The notes below the pieces were generated by a model that was given only the letters and a program-made list of their open reading frames with translations, had not been told where the DNA came from and searched no databases. From Chitinimonas sp036961565 (GTDB lineage: Bacteria > Pseudomonadota > Gammaproteobacteria > Burkholderiales > Chitinimonadaceae), in contig NZ_JBAMDD010000020.1 of assembly GCF_036961565.1 (NCBI RefSeq), positions 1-64,000 of the forward strand: a DNA stretch of 64,000 nucleotides, written 5' to 3'. Each line of letters begins with the position of its first letter. Position 1 is the stretch's first letter. A program made the position numbers and the translations under genes. Shown here one piece after another: positions 34,021 to 42,212 of this stretch.

Positions 34021-34911
34021 ATGCAGAAAAGCCTTAAGAATCGCTGGGATGCGCTCAGTGGCAATACCCGTGGGGTGCTGCTGGTGATACTGGGCATGCT
34101 GTGCTGGGCCGTACTCGATAGCTGCAACAAGCAGTTGATGAGCCGGGGGCTGGCACCCAAGCAGGTGTTGTTTCTGCAAGCCACCCTGGTGCTGCTGCTA
34201 TTGCTGCCCTTGGCCATCCTGACGCGTGGGCGCGCCATGGCCACCCGCAATCCACGGCTGCATCTGATACGCGCGCTGTTTATCGTCACCTCGGCCTGGT
34301 GTGCTGCCTGGGCGGTCGCGCATCTGCCACTGGCCGAGGCGAGCGCTTATCTGATGACCGGCTCGCTGTTCATGCTGCCGCTGGGTGTGATGCTGCTGGG
34401 GGAGAAGCCCCATGGGCTGCGCTGGCTGGGTGTCGGGGTCGGCTTCTGTGGTGTGCTGGTGATACTGCAGCCAGGGGTTGATGCTTTCCGGCTGGCGGCC
34501 CTGGTGGCACTGCTGGGGGCATTCATGGAATCCATGCTGGGGGTGGTGCTGAAAAAATACTCGGCCGACGAAAAGGCCATCGCGGTGCTGACCTGGAGCC
34601 AGGTGGCCTGCTGGCTGACTTTTGGCCTGTTCACCGGCTTCAGCCTGCCCACGGTGCCGTGGGATCTGTGGTGGTTGCTGCCGCTGGTTGCCCTGTCTGC
34701 CTCGGGCATCTATCTGGCGTACTTCCATGCCTACCGCGCGGGCGATGCCTCGGCCGTGGAGGCGGGTAGCTTCTCACTGCTGCTGTTCAGCCCGGCATTG
34801 GGCTATGTGTTTTTCAATGAGGTGCCCGCGCTGGTGTTCTGGCTGGGTGCAGGCCTGCTGGTTGCCGGTATTGCGCTGGTGATCATCGAACCCAAGGGTA
34901 GAGCGACGTGA
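34021..34911 (+). CDS. DMT-superfamily (EamA) transporter
   Basis: 296 residues with about ten hydrophobic helices arranged as two EamA repeats. Each repeat is visible, for example LLVILGMLCWAVLDSCNKQL and the second around LVALLGAFMESMLGVVLKKY. Such carriers export or import amino acids, amines or related metabolites. The gene overlaps the IclR regulator by 4 nt (GTGA), so the two are co-translated, and it is divergent from the glutaryl-CoA catabolic genes. Substrate is unknown; lysine- or glutarate-linked is a contextual guess. Confidence 0.88.
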   Translation: MQKSLKNRWDALSGNTRGVLLVILGMLCWAVLDSCNKQLMSRGLAPKQVLFLQATLVLLLLLPLAILTRGRAMATRNPRLHLIRALFIVTSAWCAAWAVAHLPLAEASAYLMTGSLFMLPLGVMLLGEKPHGLRWLGVGVGFCGVLVILQPGVDAFRLAALVALLGAFMESMLGVVLKKYSADEKAIAVLTWSQVACWLTFGLFTGFSLPTVPWDLWWLLPLVALSASGIYLAYFHAYRAGDASAVEAGSFSLLLFSPALGYVFFNEVPALVFWLGAGLLVAGIALVIIEPKGRAT

Positions 34912-35657
34912 ACGAGGATCAGGACCGATTGTTTGTCACCGCGCTGGCGCGCGGCCTGGATGTACTGGCGGCCTACCAGGCCGGCGACCGTGCGCTGGGT
35001 AATACCGAGCTGGCGCAACGCTGTGGCTTGCCGAAATCGACGGTTTCGCGGCTGACCTACACCCTGTGCAAGCTCGGTTACCTGAGCCAGGACGAATCAG
35101 GCAAGTATCGCCCGGCACCCGCCGTGCTGACCCTGGGTTTTGCGGCCTTATCGGGGTTGGACCTGCGAGAACGCGCGCGCGAGCCCATGCGGCGCCTGTC
35201 GGAAGAGACCGGCTTGTCCGTCACGCTGGGCGTGCGGCAGGGAACCCGGGTGGTCTATGTCGAAACCTGCCGGGCACTGACCAGGGTGGGGATCAGGCTG
35301 GAGGTGGGTTCTACCGTGCCACTGGCGACCACCGCCATAGGCAGGGCGCTATACATGGCGCTGGCGCCGGCGGAGCGGCAGGAAGTGACTTGCCTGCTGG
35401 CCGACGAGTACGGTGGTCGCTGGCCTGAGGTGGCGGCGCGGCTGCACGCTGCGCAAACTACTTACGGCGAGACTGGCTTCTGCGCCTCTTACGGTGAGTT
35501 TGAGCCCGACATCCATGCCGTGGCCGTGCCCATCGCCGGTAGCGCGCCGGCCATGGCCATCAATTGCAGCGGCCCGGCCTACCGGCTGACGCCGGCACGC
35601 TGGGCCGAGGAGATTGCGCCCCAGGTAGTCAGGCTGGCAGCACAGCTTTCTGTCTAG
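34908..35657 (+). CDS. IclR-family transcriptional regulator
   Basis: 249 residues, GTG start overlapping the transporter stop by 4 nt. The N-terminal winged HTH is clear: ALARGLDVLAAYQAGDRALG, then ELAQRCGLPKSTVSRLTYTL. The C-terminal effector domain has the family pattern LREPMRRLSEETG-like (RAREPMRRLSEETGLSVTL), with ATTAIGRALYMAL and a late Cys in AMAINCSGPAY. IclR regulators bind palindromes such as the one at 33922-33940. It probably controls both its own operon and gcdH; the effector (glutarate or a relative) is inferred. Confidence 0.92.
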   Translation: MNEDQDRLFVTALARGLDVLAAYQAGDRALGNTELAQRCGLPKSTVSRLTYTLCKLGYLSQDESGKYRPAPAVLTLGFAALSGLDLRERAREPMRRLSEETGLSVTLGVRQGTRVVYVETCRALTRVGIRLEVGSTVPLATTAIGRALYMALAPAERQEVTCLLADEYGGRWPEVAARLHAAQTTYGETGFCASYGEFEPDIHAVAVPIAGSAPAMAINCSGPAYRLTPARWAEEIAPQVVRLAAQLSV

Positions 35658-35746
35658 CCTGGACGCCATATGGGCAAAACACCTTGATTGACCTTGGCTG
35701 GTGGCGGGGATATGGTCACGCCACTGTTCACTGTGGAGGCCGTACC

Positions 35747-36280
35747 ATGCTGCGTAGACTCACCGCACTCATTGCCCTGCTGGCAGCACCTGCCCTGTAT
35801 GCAGCCGACTGCCCGGCTTTGCTCAAGCACGAATTCAAGACCCTGCAGGGCAAGCCGCTCGATCTGTGCAGCCTGGCGGGCAAGCCCATCCTGGTGGTGA
35901 ATACCGCCAGCAAGTGCGGCTACACGCCCCAGTTCGAGAAGCTCGAGGCCATGTATAAGCAGTACAAGGCGCAGGGTTTGACGGTGGTGGGCTTTCCCTC
36001 CAACGACTTCAAGCAGGAGCTGGCGGACAACAAGCAGATCGCCGATTTCTGCAAGCTCACCTATTTCATCGAGTTTCCCATGGCGGAGGCCAGCAGCGTG
36101 ACGGGTGAGACGGCCAACCCTTTCTTCAAGGCATTGGCACAAGCCAGCGGGCAGGCGCCCAAGTGGAACTTCCAGAAATACCTGATTGCGCCGGATGGCA
36201 AGACGGTCTACCCCTTCTCCACCCGTACCGAGCCTGATGCCGCTGAGGTGATGGCCAAGCTCAAACCCATGTTGCAGTAG
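35747..36280 (+). CDS. Periplasmic glutathione peroxidase-family protein
   Basis: 177 residues from the ATG with GTGGAGGC upstream. A signal peptide (LTALIALLAAPALYAADC) directs it to the periplasm. The peroxidase core has peroxidatic Cys in NTASKCGYTPQFE (cysteine rather than selenocysteine), GFPSNDFKQE with the catalytic Gln/Asn region, and KWNFQKYLI with the active-site Trp-Asn-Phe. It probably uses thioredoxin-like donors to reduce hydroperoxides. Its promoter lies in the 89-nt gap after the IclR gene. Confidence 0.92.
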   Translation: MLRRLTALIALLAAPALYAADCPALLKHEFKTLQGKPLDLCSLAGKPILVVNTASKCGYTPQFEKLEAMYKQYKAQGLTVVGFPSNDFKQELADNKQIADFCKLTYFIEFPMAEASSVTGETANPFFKALAQASGQAPKWNFQKYLIAPDGKTVYPFSTRTEPDAAEVMAKLKPMLQ

Positions 36281-36331
36281 CCAGGGGGCGGGCGCGGGTG
36301 GATTGGCGGACCGCAGGCCAAACTGTTTACC

Positions 36332-37063
36332 ATGGCGGCCCTGCCATCCATGCCTGCCCACGCCATGCCCGACTTTATCGAGATATACGACGACGCCCTG
36401 AGCGCCGAGTTCTGCGCTGAGCTGATCGAGGCCTTCGAGGCCAGCCCCCATACGGTGGCTGGCCGCACCGGTGCCGGGGTGGATATCAGCAAGAAGCACA
36501 GTACTGATCTGCACCTCAACCAGCACCCGCAGTACCAGCGCTTCCTGCAGCAGGTCAGCCAGGTGACCAGCCACTATGCCGCCGAGTATTTCCGTAAATA
36601 TCATTTTGCCCTGATCGCCCCGGTGGCCTTGACCCTGGCCGATCCGGTCACGGGGGCGCCGGTAGCGCTGACGCACGAGAACTATGCCGAGCTGGCTGCC
36701 GGGCAGACCGACGCGTTGATGCGTAGCCTGTACCGCCTGGGGCCAATACAGGCGCAGAAGTACCGGGCTGGCGAGGGTAACTACAACTACTGGCATTGCG
36801 AGGTCTATCCGCAACTACCGGCCAATGAGCCGCTACACCGCACCTTGCTGTTTATGTTCTATCTCAACGACGTGACCGAGGGCGGGCAGACCGAGTTCTA
36901 CTATCAGGACAAGGCCATTGCACCGCGGCGCGGCCGCATGGTGATTGCACCGGCCTATTTCACCCACACCCACCGCGGCTGCACGCCGGTCTCTGGTGAC
37001 AAATACATTCTGACCAGCTGGATATTGTTCAATCGGGCAGAACAACTATACGGCCAGGGTTGA
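36332..37063 (+). CDS. 2-oxoglutarate/Fe(II)-dependent oxygenase (prolyl hydroxylase-like)
   Basis: 243 residues from the first ATG; start codons at 36350 and 36365 are also possible, and none has a strong ribosome site. The C-terminal half is a P4Hc-type double-stranded helix: NYWHCEVYPQL, RTLLFMFYLNDVTEGGQTEFYY, then GRMVIAPAYFTHTHRGCTPVSG with the distal metal His and a TSW end. The first metal pair appears as His-x-Glu (HCE) rather than the usual His-x-Asp. Substrate unknown. It follows the glutathione peroxidase by 51 nt on the same strand. Confidence 0.82.
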   Translation: MAALPSMPAHAMPDFIEIYDDALSAEFCAELIEAFEASPHTVAGRTGAGVDISKKHSTDLHLNQHPQYQRFLQQVSQVTSHYAAEYFRKYHFALIAPVALTLADPVTGAPVALTHENYAELAAGQTDALMRSLYRLGPIQAQKYRAGEGNYNYWHCEVYPQLPANEPLHRTLLFMFYLNDVTEGGQTEFYYQDKAIAPRRGRMVIAPAYFTHTHRGCTPVSGDKYILTSWILFNRAEQLYGQG

Positions 37064-37484
37064 TAGGCTTGCTTACCCGATTTGGCTATATTCATCAAGG
37101 GTATGGCGTGCTTGCTTGCGGTGTTTGATCAATTTTTGTGACAAATACACAACGCATTTCGGGCGAAGGGAAATGCCCCGTATCAAGCTGGCGACAGCCT
37201 AAGGCCGACTGCTGCATAAGACCGGTATTGCTGGCTGATTGGGGTTATCCCTTATGTCAGAACTGGTAGGTATGACCCATCTTTAAAGTTTTCCCTACAC
37301 GAAAATCCAACCCCCTTTGCTTGCTTGTTGCGCTGCGCTTCGATCACCATGAACTCGCCGTCACTTGATGGCCAGCCAGTCAGGATCATTGCAGGCGCAG
37401 CGCCTTCGGTACCGTCTACCGAGCCCATGCGGATTGCCGTGCCGACCGGCTTCAATCCAAATCTCAATAGGGGAGATTCGCTGT
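37064..37484. other. 421-nt intergenic region before the subtilase gene
   Basis: The first half is AT-rich for this genome (around GATCAATTTTTGTGACAAAT at 37126-37145) and probably holds the protease promoter. I see no convincing coding frame, terminator or repeat. The ribosome site for the protease, AGGGGAG, is at its 3' end. Confidence 0.5.
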
Positions 37485-39059
37485 ATGGAGAAGTCCTGTT
37501 TCAAGATGTCCCGACTCAGCCGCGCTGTCAGCCTGGGTCTTGCTACTGCTGTCGTCGGTATGGCCAGCGCCTCGGCTGCCGAGAATGTCCGCGTTATCGT
37601 GGCCTACAAGTCGGGCGTGAATGCCGCACTGCAAGCCGAGACCGCCGTGCTGGCAGCACGGGGTCAGGTTAAGCTGAAGATTGCCGGCACCCGTGCCATG
37701 GCAGTTGAAGTCCCTGTCAACGCAGTCGCCGCGCTGCGCAACAACCCCAATGTGGAATATGTCGAAGAAGACCTGCGCCGTCACACGATGGCGCTGTCCT
37801 CCCCATCGACTGGCAACCCCTACCTGAGCGGCCAGAAGGTGCCTTACGGCATCAAGCAGGTGCAGGCCGACCTGTTGGCCGGTGGGGACTCGCTGACCAG
37901 CAACCGCAAGGTCTGCATCATCGATTCTGGCTATAACCGCGACCACGAAGACCTGACTGGCAACACCGTGGCGGGCGAGTTCGACAACAATACCCGCTGG
38001 TGGTACACCGATGAGAACGGCCACGGCACGCATGTCGCCGGTACCATCGCCGCCGTCAACAACAGCGGCAAGGGTGTGGTGGGTGTGAATCCCAACAAGC
38101 GCCTGCGCCTGCATATCGTCAAGGTATTTGACGCCGATGGCTGGGCTTACTCCTCCACCCTGATTACGGCCGCCAACAAGTGCAAGACCATGGGCGCCAA
38201 CGTGATCTCCATGTCGCTGGGCGGCGCTGGCCGTAGCCTCTCCGAAGAACGGGCTTTCGATAAGCTCCATGTTGGCGGCATCCTGCTGGTGGCCGCTGCC
38301 GGTAACGATGGCGACACCTCGCTGTCCTATCCGGCCTCCTACCCCAGCGTGATGTCGGTGGCGGCGGTGGACGAGAACAAGGCCTGGGCTCCCTTCTCGC
38401 AGTACAACAAGCAGGTTTCCATTGCCGGCCCTGGCGTTGATGTGCTGTCTACGGTGCCTATGGGCACCGGTAGCGAGTCGGTGCTGTCGGTGGCCGATAC
38501 GGCCTATGCGGCGAATGAGATGACAGGTACACCCAAGATCACCGCTACGGCGGCACTGGCCGATTTTGGCCTGGGCGACAAGGTGGATGCGGCTGTTGCA
38601 GGCAAGATCTGCCTGATCGCCCGCGGCAGCGTGAGCTTTGCGGTAAAGGTGGGTAACTGCCAGACCAGCGGCGGCCTGGGTGCCATTGTGTACAACAACG
38701 CGCCGGGTAGCTTCAACGGCACCCTGGGTGGGGCGGTCACCACCATTCCTTCGGTATCGACCACCGATGTGGATGGTGCAGCACTGAAGGCGAAACTGGG
38801 TCTAAACACGACCGTGGGCGTGGCAGTCACCAACTATGGCACTATGAGCGGTACCTCCATGGCAACACCGCATGTGGCGGCCGTGGCGGCTTTGGTGTGG
38901 AGCTACTTCCCCCACTGTACCGCTGCCAAGGTGCGTAGCTCGCTCGAGCGTAGTGCATTGGACCTGGGCACGGCAGGCCGTGATGACAAGTATGGCCATG
39001 GCTTGGTGCAAGCCAAGGCAGCTTACGATCGCATCAACAACAAGGGCTGCGGTAACTAA
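37485..39059 (+). CDS. Secreted subtilisin-family (S8) serine protease with PA domain
   Basis: 524 residues from the ATG after AGGGGAG. The signal peptide ends SASAAE. An I9-type propeptide follows (VRVIVAYKSGVN to NVEYVEEDL), then the catalytic domain with Asp in VCIIDSGYN, His in NGHGTHVAGTIAA and Ser in GTMSGTSMATPHVAA. A PA (protease-associated) domain of ~100 residues is inserted between the His and Ser regions (AGKICLIARGSVSFAVKV, GAIVYNNAPG). This is the common layout of secreted proteobacterial subtilases released by the type II route. It is monocistronic, with a strong terminator. Confidence 0.95.
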   Translation: MEKSCFKMSRLSRAVSLGLATAVVGMASASAAENVRVIVAYKSGVNAALQAETAVLAARGQVKLKIAGTRAMAVEVPVNAVAALRNNPNVEYVEEDLRRHTMALSSPSTGNPYLSGQKVPYGIKQVQADLLAGGDSLTSNRKVCIIDSGYNRDHEDLTGNTVAGEFDNNTRWWYTDENGHGTHVAGTIAAVNNSGKGVVGVNPNKRLRLHIVKVFDADGWAYSSTLITAANKCKTMGANVISMSLGGAGRSLSEERAFDKLHVGGILLVAAAGNDGDTSLSYPASYPSVMSVAAVDENKAWAPFSQYNKQVSIAGPGVDVLSTVPMGTGSESVLSVADTAYAANEMTGTPKITATAALADFGLGDKVDAAVAGKICLIARGSVSFAVKVGNCQTSGGLGAIVYNNAPGSFNGTLGGAVTTIPSVSTTDVDGAALKAKLGLNTTVGVAVTNYGTMSGTSMATPHVAAVAALVWSYFPHCTAAKVRSSLERSALDLGTAGRDDKYGHGLVQAKAAYDRINNKGCGN

Positions 39060-39094
39060 ACCCTGGGTGGCTACCCAGGCAACTGGGACCGTGG

Positions 39095-39124
39095 AAACGG
39101 GCAGCTTAGGCTGCCCGTTTTTTT
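39095..39124 (+). terminator. Rho-independent terminator of the subtilase gene
   Basis: Perfect 11-bp stem AAACGGGCAGC / GCTGCCCGTTT around TTAG, followed by TTTT, 36 nt after the stop codon. Confidence 0.92.
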
Positions 39125-39172
39125 GCTCTCGCTATGAACCCAAGTCATGGTTGGGGAGGGCTGTGCAGGTGC

Positions 39173-40231
39173 CTATCGCCTGTCGCTACGTGAAAAGCGG
39201 ATGGGCATGGCGGGTTGCCTGATGGGGCCGGCTTCGGTCTCCACGGTCACGGTCCAGCCTCGGGCCTGGGCCAGTTCGCTGGCCAGGGCTTCGGGCAGGG
39301 TCAGCACGGGTTCCACGCAGGCGTCTACCGCAGCAAACACGGCACGCCAGTGGGCAAAGTCCTGTGCCGCAATATGCTGTGCCAAAGCCTGCTTGGCGGC
39401 CACGGGCGCCTGGCGGAATCGCACCAGCAAGTCCGGCTCTCCCAGCGCCTGGCACAAGGCTTCCAGAAAGACGGGTTCCAGGCTGCCCACCGCCAGCCAG
39501 CGGCCATCGCGGCAACGGTAGTAGTCGTAGTGGCTGCCACCGTTCAGCAGCCCAGCCTCGGCCGGCGTGTCCTCGCCCGCCCCCAACTGGCCGGCAGCGG
39601 CTAGGGCGTTGAGATGAAACGCGCAGTCGGTCATGGCGATATCGACATGCTGGCCCTGGCCATCGTGTTCACGCTGGTGCAAGGCTGCCAGGATGCCGAT
39701 CACGGCATGCAATGAGCCGCCGGCGACGTCGGCCACCTGTATGCCCAGCGGCGGGGGGCCATCGGCTTGGCGGCCTGAGCCTGCGGCAATGCCCGCCAGG
39801 GCAAGGTAGTTGATATCGTGGCCCGCCCGGTCACGTAGTGGGCCAGTCTGGCCATAACCGGTAATGGAGCAGTACACCAGCCTGGGGTTCACGGTGGCCA
39901 GTGCCTCATAGCCCAGCCCCAGGCGGCTCATGACACCGGGGCGGAACTGCTCGACCAAGACATCGGCGGTAGCGACCAGCGCCAGCACCTGAGCCAGCGC
40001 GGCGGGTGATTTCAGATCCAGGCTCAGGCTCTGCTTGTGCCGATTGAGGTAGGCATGGGCGGTGGACACACCATGCACAAAGGGCGGTGTATGCCTGACC
40101 AGATCGGGTCGGCTGGGGGATTCGATACGGGTGATCTGGGCGCCCAGGTCGGCCAGCATGCGGGTGGCAAAGGGGCCGGGCAGCAGCGGCGAAAAATCCA
40201 GCACGGTCAGGCCGGCGAGGGGTAAGGCCAT
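39173..40231 (-). CDS. Family III CoA-transferase / alpha-methylacyl-CoA racemase-like
   Basis: 352 residues from the ATG complementing 40229-40231, preceded by AGGGAGACATACC; the frame opens 22 codons earlier without a ribosome site. Motifs: LTVLDFSPLLPGPFATRMLADLGA, the Arg in RPDLVRHTPP, and YCSITGYGQTGP, with the catalytic Asp in AGHDINYLAL. The GHDINY pattern and length favour the AMACR racemase branch over CoA transfer. It would act on branched-chain acyl-CoAs. Convergent with the protease gene and single on its strand. Confidence 0.87.
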   Translation of the reverse strand: MALPLAGLTVLDFSPLLPGPFATRMLADLGAQITRIESPSRPDLVRHTPPFVHGVSTAHAYLNRHKQSLSLDLKSPAALAQVLALVATADVLVEQFRPGVMSRLGLGYEALATVNPRLVYCSITGYGQTGPLRDRAGHDINYLALAGIAAGSGRQADGPPPLGIQVADVAGGSLHAVIGILAALHQREHDGQGQHVDIAMTDCAFHLNALAAAGQLGAGEDTPAEAGLLNGGSHYDYYRCRDGRWLAVGSLEPVFLEALCQALGEPDLLVRFRQAPVAAKQALAQHIAAQDFAHWRAVFAAVDACVEPVLTLPEALASELAQARGWTVTVETEAGPIRQPAMPIRFSRSDRR

Positions 40232-40411
40232 ATGGTATGTCTCCCTAATTGTTGCTGTGGAGCATAGCAAGTGCTTGGTGGAAACGCTTGTTTGCATGCC
40301 GGCCAGGGCTGGGCGCAGCTAGCACAGGGCCGTCTGCATCGTGGTGCGGTCTGCTGCGCCCGGCAGGGCGGTACCCCTGCGCCAGATGCTTCTGGCGGCG
40401 CTGAGCGGTGC

Positions 40412-41059
40412 TTACTGCCTGGCGCTGCGGGCTGGATCAGCTTCCGCCATCCAGTCGGCCAGGGTGGCGTCGCCGGCCTTGCCGGTGGCGCGCAGGCCCT
40501 GCAGGGTGCCAGCAAAATCAGCCGGCGATCGGTTCTGGCTGAGCTTGAACTTGCCCTCCAGGCTGTCAAGCACGATGTCTATACCCACGATGGCCTTGTG
40601 CATCTGTGCCAGGAAGTCGGCCTTTACATCGCTGACCTGCCAGGGCTTGGCTTGGCTGGCCTCGAATTGATCGGTCAGGCGGGTCAGCAGGGCGGTGAGA
40701 CGGGCGGGATCGCGATAGGTCCGAATACGCCCGCGTGCCTGCACCACGGCAAAGTTCCAGGTAGGTACGGCTTTGCCATGCTGCTGCTTGCTGGGATACC
40801 AGTTGGGCGAGATATAGGCGTCAGGGCCATGGAACAATACGGTGGCCGGGAGTCCATCCAGTTGCGCCAGCGGGTTGCCGCTGGCGACATGGCCCAGCAA
40901 GGTACCGTGCTCGCCTGCTGCGGCGTCCAGCAACATGGGCAGCAGGTTGATTTCCAGACCGGATTCCAGGTTGACGACCACGGTGGCCAGCGGGTAGCTG
41001 GCGATCAACGACTGCAACGGTTCGGCCCGTGTTTCGCGGAAGTGGTTGGGTTGGTACAT
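40412..41059 (-). CDS. PaiB-like FMN-binding negative regulator
   Basis: 215 residues starting MYQPNHFRE, the characteristic PaiB opening, with GGAAGCCCACC upstream. Family motifs are LPMLLDAAAGEHGTLLGHVA, GPDAYISPNWYPSKQQHG and VPTWNFAVVQARGR. These proteins have a split-barrel flavin-binding fold; PaiB of Bacillus represses sporulation and protease genes together with a GNAT partner, PaiA. Here it is followed upstream in the same operon by a PNPOx-like protein and a GNAT acetyltransferase, a similar pairing. Confidence 0.9.
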   Translation of the reverse strand: MYQPNHFRETRAEPLQSLIASYPLATVVVNLESGLEINLLPMLLDAAAGEHGTLLGHVASGNPLAQLDGLPATVLFHGPDAYISPNWYPSKQQHGKAVPTWNFAVVQARGRIRTYRDPARLTALLTRLTDQFEASQAKPWQVSDVKADFLAQMHKAIVGIDIVLDSLEGKFKLSQNRSPADFAGTLQGLRATGKAGDATLADWMAEADPARSARQ

Positions 41060-41084
41060 GGTGGGCTTCCCTGCAAAGTTGGTA

Positions 41085-41699
41085 TCAGGCCAGTGCGGTA
41101 CTGGCATGGTGGGGGATGGGTTCGCCCAAACGGGTCTCGAGCGGCCACACGCCAGCCCAGACCGGCAGCGACAGATCCGCTTCATCGTCTTCGGGCGGCC
41201 CTTGCCGTATCTTGGCGACGGCCTCGATGATGGGCAGTGCCAGCACGGTGGTGGCGGCCAGTTCGTTGGCGTCGGGCATGCGTACCTGGGCTCGGCGGCC
41301 GGGCTCCAGCTTGTCCATGAAGGCATCCAGCGAAGCGCTACGCTCTGCTGCCGGCAGGGGCGCAAACCGACCATACACCATGGCGGAGCGATAGTTCATG
41401 GAATGGTGGAATGCCGAGCGCGCCAGCACCAGGCCGTCCAGGTGGGTGATGCAGACGCAGGCAGGGATGCCGGTGGCCAGCGCCCTTAACAGGCGGCTGC
41501 CATTGCTGCCGTGGATATGGATGGCCTCGTCCACCCGCCAGTGTGCGGTGGGAATGCAGTGCGACTGGCCATCCAGGCTGAAGGCGATGTGGCAGATCCA
41601 GGCATGGTCCACGATGGCATGCACAGTGGCTTGGTCATAGCTGGCCCTTTGGGCAATGCGGCGTACGCGGGTCAGGTCGGTTGGCGTGTAATGGCTCAT
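41085..41699 (-). CDS. Pyridoxamine 5'-phosphate oxidase-family flavoprotein
   Basis: 204 residues from the ATG complementing 41697-41699. The N-terminal half has a split-barrel fold typical of PNPOx-related/NimA-type proteins (HAWICHIAFSLDG, CIPTAHWRVDEAIHIHG, CVCITHLDGLVLARSAFHHSMNYRS). The His-rich stretch may bind flavin or haem. It lies 25 nt upstream of paiB and 29 nt after the GNAT gene, so all three are one operon. Divergence from a MocR regulator, whose ligand is usually a vitamin B6 form, hints at a B6 or flavin-linked role; that link is inference. Confidence 0.85.
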   Translation of the reverse strand: MSHYTPTDLTRVRRIAQRASYDQATVHAIVDHAWICHIAFSLDGQSHCIPTAHWRVDEAIHIHGSNGSRLLRALATGIPACVCITHLDGLVLARSAFHHSMNYRSAMVYGRFAPLPAAERSASLDAFMDKLEPGRRAQVRMPDANELAATTVLALPIIEAVAKIRQGPPEDDEADLSLPVWAGVWPLETRLGEPIPHHASTALA

Positions 41700-41728
41700 G
41701 GCTAGTTCCGTGTCGGCGCGTATCGGTT

Positions 41729-42124
41729 TCAGTGGGCGGGGCGGGGGATATAGAAGGCATGGCTGGCCTGTTGAAATCCCAGCCTGGGGTAGTAATCCAT
41801 GGCCGTTGGTGCTGACAGCAGCACCAATTGGCACTCGCTGCCTATCTCTGCCTGCACGGCGGCCACCAGCGCACGCCCCAGGCCCTGGTGCTGCAGGCTG
41901 GCATCCACGGCCAGATCGGACAGATAGCAAACCCAGCCGTAGTCGCAGAAACAGCGTGCTGCACCGATCAGCTGCTCACCCTCCCAGGCGGTGACCAGTA
42001 GATTGGCATGCTCCAGCATGCGCGCCAGGCGGGCCTGATCGTCGATGGGGCGTGCCAGGCCAGCGCGGCGATAGAGATCAGACAGTTGGTCTGGCCGTAC
42101 AGGCTGGTTAAGGGCAATGCGCAT
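41729..42124 (-). CDS. GNAT-family N-acetyltransferase
   Basis: 131 residues. The acetyl-CoA-binding motif A is clear: YLSDLAVDASLQHQGLGRALVAA, followed by the late strand with PRLGFQQASHAFY. First gene of the minus-strand operon with the PNPOx-like protein and PaiB. In Bacillus, PaiA is a GNAT that acetylates polyamines, so a PaiA-like role is possible, but this protein is shorter and the match is only at family level. Confidence 0.9.
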   Translation of the reverse strand: MRIALNQPVRPDQLSDLYRRAGLARPIDDQARLARMLEHANLLVTAWEGEQLIGAARCFCDYGWVCYLSDLAVDASLQHQGLGRALVAAVQAEIGSECQLVLLSAPTAMDYYPRLGFQQASHAFYIPRPAH

Positions 42125-42189
42125 GGAGTTTCCTTGCTGGCTTTTGGGGTGTTGACGGGATAGCAGCCAAGCGTAAAGCTATATTGGTT

Positions 42190-42199
42190 CCTTTAAAGG
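42190..42199. promoter_or_regulatory. Candidate operator in the MocR divergon
   Basis: CCTTTAAAGG is a perfect 10-bp palindrome set in GGTTCCTTTAAAGGTGCC, 14 nt before the MocR start and 66 nt before the divergent GNAT start. The location suits autoregulation. MocR proteins often use direct repeats, so this is tentative. Confidence 0.35.
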
Positions 42200-42212
42200 T
42201 GCCGATTGATCG

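Noticed and set aside
37252..37467. 71-codon minus-strand frame upstream of the subtilase
   Set aside because: No ribosome site and no recognisable sequence; it overlaps the presumed protease promoter region.
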